DNA of 64,000 nt. Origin: Clarkia xantiana subsp. parviflora. Its lineage: Eukaryota; Streptophyta; Magnoliopsida; Myrtales; Onagraceae. This document shows positions 56,658-64,000 of this stretch, piece after piece. The first letter of the stretch is position 1; every line of letters starts with the position of its first letter. The DNA lies in assembly GCA_036873135.1 (NCBI GenBank), contig JAPTYO010000007.1, positions 8,290,763-8,354,762 on the forward strand, written 5' to 3'. Under the pieces are notes generated by a model. That model saw only the letters and a program-made list of their open reading frames with translations. It was not told the origin of the DNA and made no database searches. Position numbers and translations under genes: made by a program.

Positions 56658-59600
56658 TTAACGGCGGTGTCGGCAACTAGGGTTTGGCGCGTAAAACAAA
56701 GCAGATTTTGAGTAATTTTTCTACCAAATTTTTTTTACACTCATTTTCTGTTTTTGAGAATTTTTCTGGTCAAAATAAGTTTTACTAGGACTGGATTAGA
56801 CTCTTTGTGTAGCGGAGAGGTAATTATATTATCTCTGTTGATGCGGCCTAACCTAGTTTGTATGTATTTCTATTTAGTGTGGATTGTGGAATCGTTTTAT
56901 TCCCATCTTATTCTAATAAAAAAATGGAAAGTAACATTGCTAACAATTTAGTCTTTCGTACTTATTATATGTTTTGTATAGAGCAAAAAAAAAAGTGTAA
57001 GGTTTTGGAATCAAGCTATTGAATTGTGTTTTTTGTAGTAGAAATGCTATTGAATTGTTTGCTGATAACAATTAAAATATACTAACTATTAAAACTATCA
57101 GCTACATTTAGAAATTAGAATCACTCATTTTATCATATAAAAAGAGTGGTTTCAACTTTGTATATTCATCGTACTTGTATTACATTTAGGTTTGTAATTG
57201 CTATGATTTTTAATAATATCGGCTTTACTATAAAAAAAAAATTGTTTGAAATACATAAAACAACAGTATAAAGTTTCTTCATTTTAATTTGCAAACATGT
57301 TCATTGTTGGATCTTTAAATCTGATTTCTCTGTCGGCTACTTTTGATTTCGCCTAAATCGGAACTGCAAGAGAAAAATAGTGGGTTATGCTTCACAGTTC
57401 TGCTCCGAAGCATATAGTAGAGTATTTGTATCTAATGAGAATCTTAGAAATGAATATACAGAGCTTACTATTTATAGATGTCTTAAACCGATTTTGTGGC
57501 GGTTTATGTCTTGCTAATTAGAGGGTTTGCATGTTGGTGGCGGTATAATCTTTTATCGGTTAATAATTATTCGGTTACAATTTTGTCAGTTGGTAACGAG
57601 CAGGTCATCACCTCACATTTACGAAGTATTTTTCTTTCTATATCGGTAGTAATCAAGTCTCCACATCATATTTACTTACTATGGTAAGTTTTCTTCTGTA
57701 GCAACCTTTTCACAAAATACCACTTTTTCTTTTGTAAGAAAATGACGTTGTCTTCATATCTGTAATCGTTGACTATACGATTTATTCGTAGCGGATCCAA
57801 CATCCGCCACCTGAATCCAACCGTTACTTTATACTCTTTTTTTTTTTAAATTTTTCGCTGGATAGTCCTTGAAGGACAGCACCCGCTTATGTTGCTAGGC
57901 CCCATATATTATTTTGGCTAAAGGCCCCCTTAATATTATTTTTCAAGAAAATGAATATTGGACCGATCAAGACTTCTTTAATTTGTTGAGGCACGAGAAG
58001 CAAAAAAACCCAAGTATTTACGTGAGATTTCATCTATTAATTTTAGAGTTTGGGCCGGTTATTCTATCAGTTTGGACATTTTTGTCAATTTCAGCTCACT
58101 CTTATGATTCACAAGAGGAAACGATAAGCCCATTCACAACTCATCCTTTATAGTCTTACTAACCGAAACCATGTGCTGCCCGATTAGCTTTGTAAATTGT
58201 AAAATATTTGTAAATATCATTTTATACATTAGAAGCTGATCCAAAGCGAATGTTTTCATATTGATCGGCGGTTTATTCATTTACAACAATATATAACAAA
58301 TTTGGTACATGTTTAACTAAAGTTAGCTTTTTGATGACATTTGCTATTTATAATTTTAGTGCATTCTTTAGTTTGTCCGTTATGTACTCATATACAAATC
58401 ATGTAATTTTACTTGAGTTTCATTTCTACCCAATTTAGTTTCTATTGTTTTTTCCAGCCAGTCATTTTTCTTTCCACAGACCAAAGTCTTTCGACCACCA
58501 TTCAATTTCGTCGGCCACCATCCAAATTCACCGCGATCACCAATCGGAGCCGGACGGAGACTTGGAATGTAGCTAGAAGAAAAGTGGCTAGCCGGAGAAA
58601 ATAATATGACTAAATTAAGCAAAAATGAAAATTAAGGGAAGTCACCTGACTTGCAAACGTATAATTACACCAAAAATAATACATTACTACATAAAAATTT
58701 ACAACTTAAAAATGTATTACACTAAAAAATCTTAATAATAAATATTGTACCGAAAAATCAATTTAATCAAACATGTTATTAAAAAAAATAAAATTAATCC
58801 TAATATATGCATATGTATTCAATTTTTCCAGTTGGACAAGTAGTCGTGGTGGTTGAGAAAAATATCGGTATTGATCTTGTCATTGTAACATAATGAGCAT
58901 TATATCAATTTTTTTCCCAACAAGTGCATCATATCATTTCGCTGTCAAATTAAATTCATCTCGTCCAACTCTATTCGCGGGGTCCATACTCCAATATATA
59001 CAAATTAATGTGTACAATATATATGGTGTCATGAATTAGACAAGACGGTTTTGACTTCAACAGTGTAATATTTATATATTTTTGTATATTACTATAACAA
59101 AATTAATAATTATGTGCATATGTAACATAGTAATTTAATTAAAAAAATTGGAGTACACAAACACAACTTGAATTAACGACTAATATTATTATAGTAATAG
59201 GAAATATGTAATATATTTGGAAAAATACATTTTTGGAAAAATATAATTTTTGGGAAAAATATGAAATATATAATATATTTGGAAAAATACATTTTTGTTT
59301 CAATATGTTTTAAATAATATGTTTAAAAATGATGGTAATTAATAATTTCGTAGAAGTTTCATCCAAAATTAGAGTTTCAAATACTTTTTTAAAATGTACA
59401 AAAGGTTAATTTTTTCAAAAATTAAAATTAAATCTTAATAACTTATACTAATATTAAAACCGAGTCCCGACTAGATTAAAAATCAGTCTATACACAAGCA
59501 ATTGAATCCAATTATAGTTAATTGTATTATTAGTAAATCATTAGTACTTCTTGTGTTATTTAAAAACATATTCAAATTATTTTATAAATTTAAAATATAT

Positions 59601-59883
59601 TTAACAACAATTTTAAAATTTCGCGCAATTCACATAAAATAACATGATTAATGATCTCTTAATTATTTGGTAAGCAAGATAATGGCAAAAGCAATTATTA
59701 CAGATATAATAATCCTCACATAACAAAACACAAAGAAGAAGAAGAACACTACTACTTCTACTAACTTATTCAACAACATACATAGCAAGCTTCAACAAAC
59801 TTGGTAATAAGAACAGAGAATAAAATGACACGTTCACTTGATCAATCGATCGACGGTCGAACCGGCTTAAGTAGTCGACCCGA
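56658..59883. other. AT-rich intergenic DNA between two convergent genes
   Basis: No gene was recognised. Short open frames at 57496-57687, 57914-58153 and 58380-58622 resemble no family. Around 59200-59300 a TATTTGGAAAAATACATTTTTG motif is duplicated. Both ends should hold 3' UTRs. Confidence 0.5.
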
Positions 59884-62624
<2,741 letters not shown>

Positions 62625-62705
62625 GTTCACAATATTATATGACCTTGTTGGAGAAGGTAAATAGATAGAGAGTGTATGTTTGGGAAGTTTAAATAATTGC
62701 CTATG

Positions 62706-62713
62706 CTTATATA
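62706..62713 (-). promoter_or_regulatory. TATA box of the CCoAOMT-like gene
   Basis: TATATAAG on the minus strand, 82 bp upstream of the start codon, at a usual TATA distance allowing a leader of about 50 bases. Confidence 0.65.
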
Positions 62714-62719
62714 GTGTGG

Positions 62720-63820
62720 CCTTGCCTAATTCCAACCCCCAGCCAAACAGACATTTATCATGTGAAAGAACTGGTGGCTCAACATCGCACTTGCACTTTC
62801 CTTTCAACTGTAGAAGAAAAATGTATATTAGTCTTGACTTTTGAGCATGTAAACAAGTTATATATCATTTAGGTTTAATTATCAAATTGCTATTAGATAT
62901 TTTTGCAGTCGAACAAAATTTTATATTTTTAATACATTTTACGAGTTCAAAGTTTACGTATGTATAAATTGCTAATTTTGTTCGGATTTATGCTTTTCTT
63001 GGATAGAATTAATCACATGATGAGTATGTGGTTAAGAAAACAACTAGCAATTTTTCGACGGCCCGAACATTGCACAATTTATTCAACTTCATGAATATTT
63101 ACTCACTAGTTTGTTCGTTTTTGTTAAACATCAGATAGTAATTTTTCATTTTTATGTTCATCACATTTTGAGTACATGAAAATCACTCCAAATTATACCG
63201 AAATCTTGAGCCAATAACTCGTACACATGTGAAACTTACGGTAGCACAATGTTAAAAAAAAAAAAAGGTACCAATTTATTTGAATGTCCAAATATCAACT
63301 AAAAAGTTCTATAATATTTAGAAATACTTACCAAATATGGATCAATAAATTACAGTGCATGCTATGAATAACGTAGTGTACTTACTGATCAGTAAGTAAT
63401 TATAGGACCGGAATACAATTTTGAGTAAATATAGTTTGTGCAACATATGTTACTTTTAGCGTTAATAATTAATAGCGACTATTGGAGTTGGTAGCTAGAT
63501 CACACGAAGTGACGGTTGAGCTGCTGAAAGATGTAGTTGAAGTTCCATCAATGTGTCTTTCATATCCAATCCAAAAATAAATGTAGTGCCCATGTTCTTA
63601 GTTTTTTTCTTACCAAACTAATGACCTAACTAGATTCTAAAGGACCCAAAACATAATTATACGAAAGGTTCAAATTATTTCAAATACATGACAAATTATG
63701 CTTCAGTATTATTTGAAGAAAGAATTTCACTTTGCTCCGTCATTTCACCAGTCCCAAACCATGACATGAAATTATGACACTTCAATTAATTAATTGATTA
63801 ATTTTTATATCTTTTTAATC
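62720..63820. other. Intergenic DNA, promoter side of two divergent genes
   Basis: AT-rich; no gene, bounded repeat or RNA gene recognised. Confidence 0.5.
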
Positions 63821-63826
63821 TTATAT

Positions 63827-63913
63827 TGGGCTTTTATTAGGCCTATTTGGGCTTTTTAAAGTTAACGGGCCGAAAATCCAGTACAGAGGTTTAAGGAAAT
63901 TATATTAGGGTTT
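63827..63913 (+). promoter_or_regulatory. Site II and telo-box promoter
   Basis: Two TGGGCT site II motifs (63827-63832 and 63848-63853), further GGCC cores (63840-63843 and 63868-63871) and a telo-box TTAGGGTTT (63905-63913) lie 65-150 bp upstream of the ATG at 63979. This combination marks ribosomal-protein and other growth-linked housekeeping promoters in plants. Confidence 0.7.
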
Positions 63914-63978
63914 GCTCCTCTTCCTCCATTCATAACCTAATCGAAGAAGGCTTCACCGGAGCAGACGCGACAATTGCC

Positions 63979-64000
63979 ATGGTAGTAGCCTTACTGCCGA
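63979..64000 (+). CDS. 5' end of an unidentified gene, cut by the window edge
   Basis: An ATG at 63979 follows a CT-rich leader typical of a plant 5' UTR. Only MVVALLP or, if ATG|GTAGTA is a splice donor, a single coding codon is visible. The promoter type suggests a ribosomal protein or similar housekeeping gene, but the product cannot be identified. Confidence 0.45.

Noticed and set aside
56179..56676. 165-codon minus-strand frame
   Set aside because: Antisense shadow of the GC-rich third exon of the F-box/MYND gene.

Overview
This is plant nuclear DNA, most likely from a eudicot; the species cannot be named from the window alone. The evidence is split genes with GT-AG introns and plant-type products (AUXIN RESPONSE FACTOR 4, plant TFIIH p44, a class I CCoA O-methyltransferase, an F-box/MYND protein), AT-rich intergenic DNA, and plant transposons (Ty3/Gypsy Tat-type, Ty1/Copia, hAT, Mutator-like, Harbinger/Tourist-like, SINE, LINE). 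I rebuilt seven complete protein-coding genes exon by exon; in each one the exon phases add up to an open frame.

Layout. 0.6-3 kb: GTF2H2, minus strand. 4.4-5.8 kb: a hAT element with a Mutator-like foldback element nested in it. 6.4-9.9 kb: a TMEM209-like membrane protein, minus. 10.4-19.3 kb: a complete-ended Ty3/Gypsy Tat-lineage element of 8,963 bp, broken by a 475-bp insertion and a frameshift, with a tandem-repeat array before its 3' LTR. 19.8-26.4 kb: ARF4, minus, 12 coding exons, with a tasiARF target site in exon 10 and a foldback element in its last intron. 26.7-39.5 kb: about 13 kb without genes, holding a Harbinger-like element with a hAT inside it, a duplicated 155-bp segment around a foldback element, and older debris. 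39.5-41 kb: NTF2, minus. 42.6-44.1 kb: a RAMP4/SERP-type ER protein, plus strand. 44.4-45.1 kb: a SINE carrying a nested 5'-truncated LINE fragment, then a tRNA-Leu-like relic. 45.3-51.5 kb: a nearly pristine Ty1/Copia element, minus, with one uninterrupted 1,473-codon reading frame and LTRs that differ at one base by eye. 52.6-54 kb: a second, older Harbinger-like copy. 55.4-56.7 kb: the F-box/MYND gene, plus. 59.9-62.6 kb: the CCoAOMT-like gene, minus. The window ends at a TGGGCT/telo-box promoter and the first codons of a further plus-strand gene.

The host genes are a mix of basal machinery (TFIIH, nuclear import, ER translocon) and plant-specific regulation or metabolism (auxin response, ubiquitin ligase adaptor, O-methylation). 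They do not form a pathway. No undescribed multi-gene system was found. The notable signals are regulatory (one intact and one decayed tasiARF site in ARF4; palindromic bZIP sites upstream of the RAMP4 gene) and evolutionary (nested insertions whose target-site duplications can be read, including a LINE inside a SINE).
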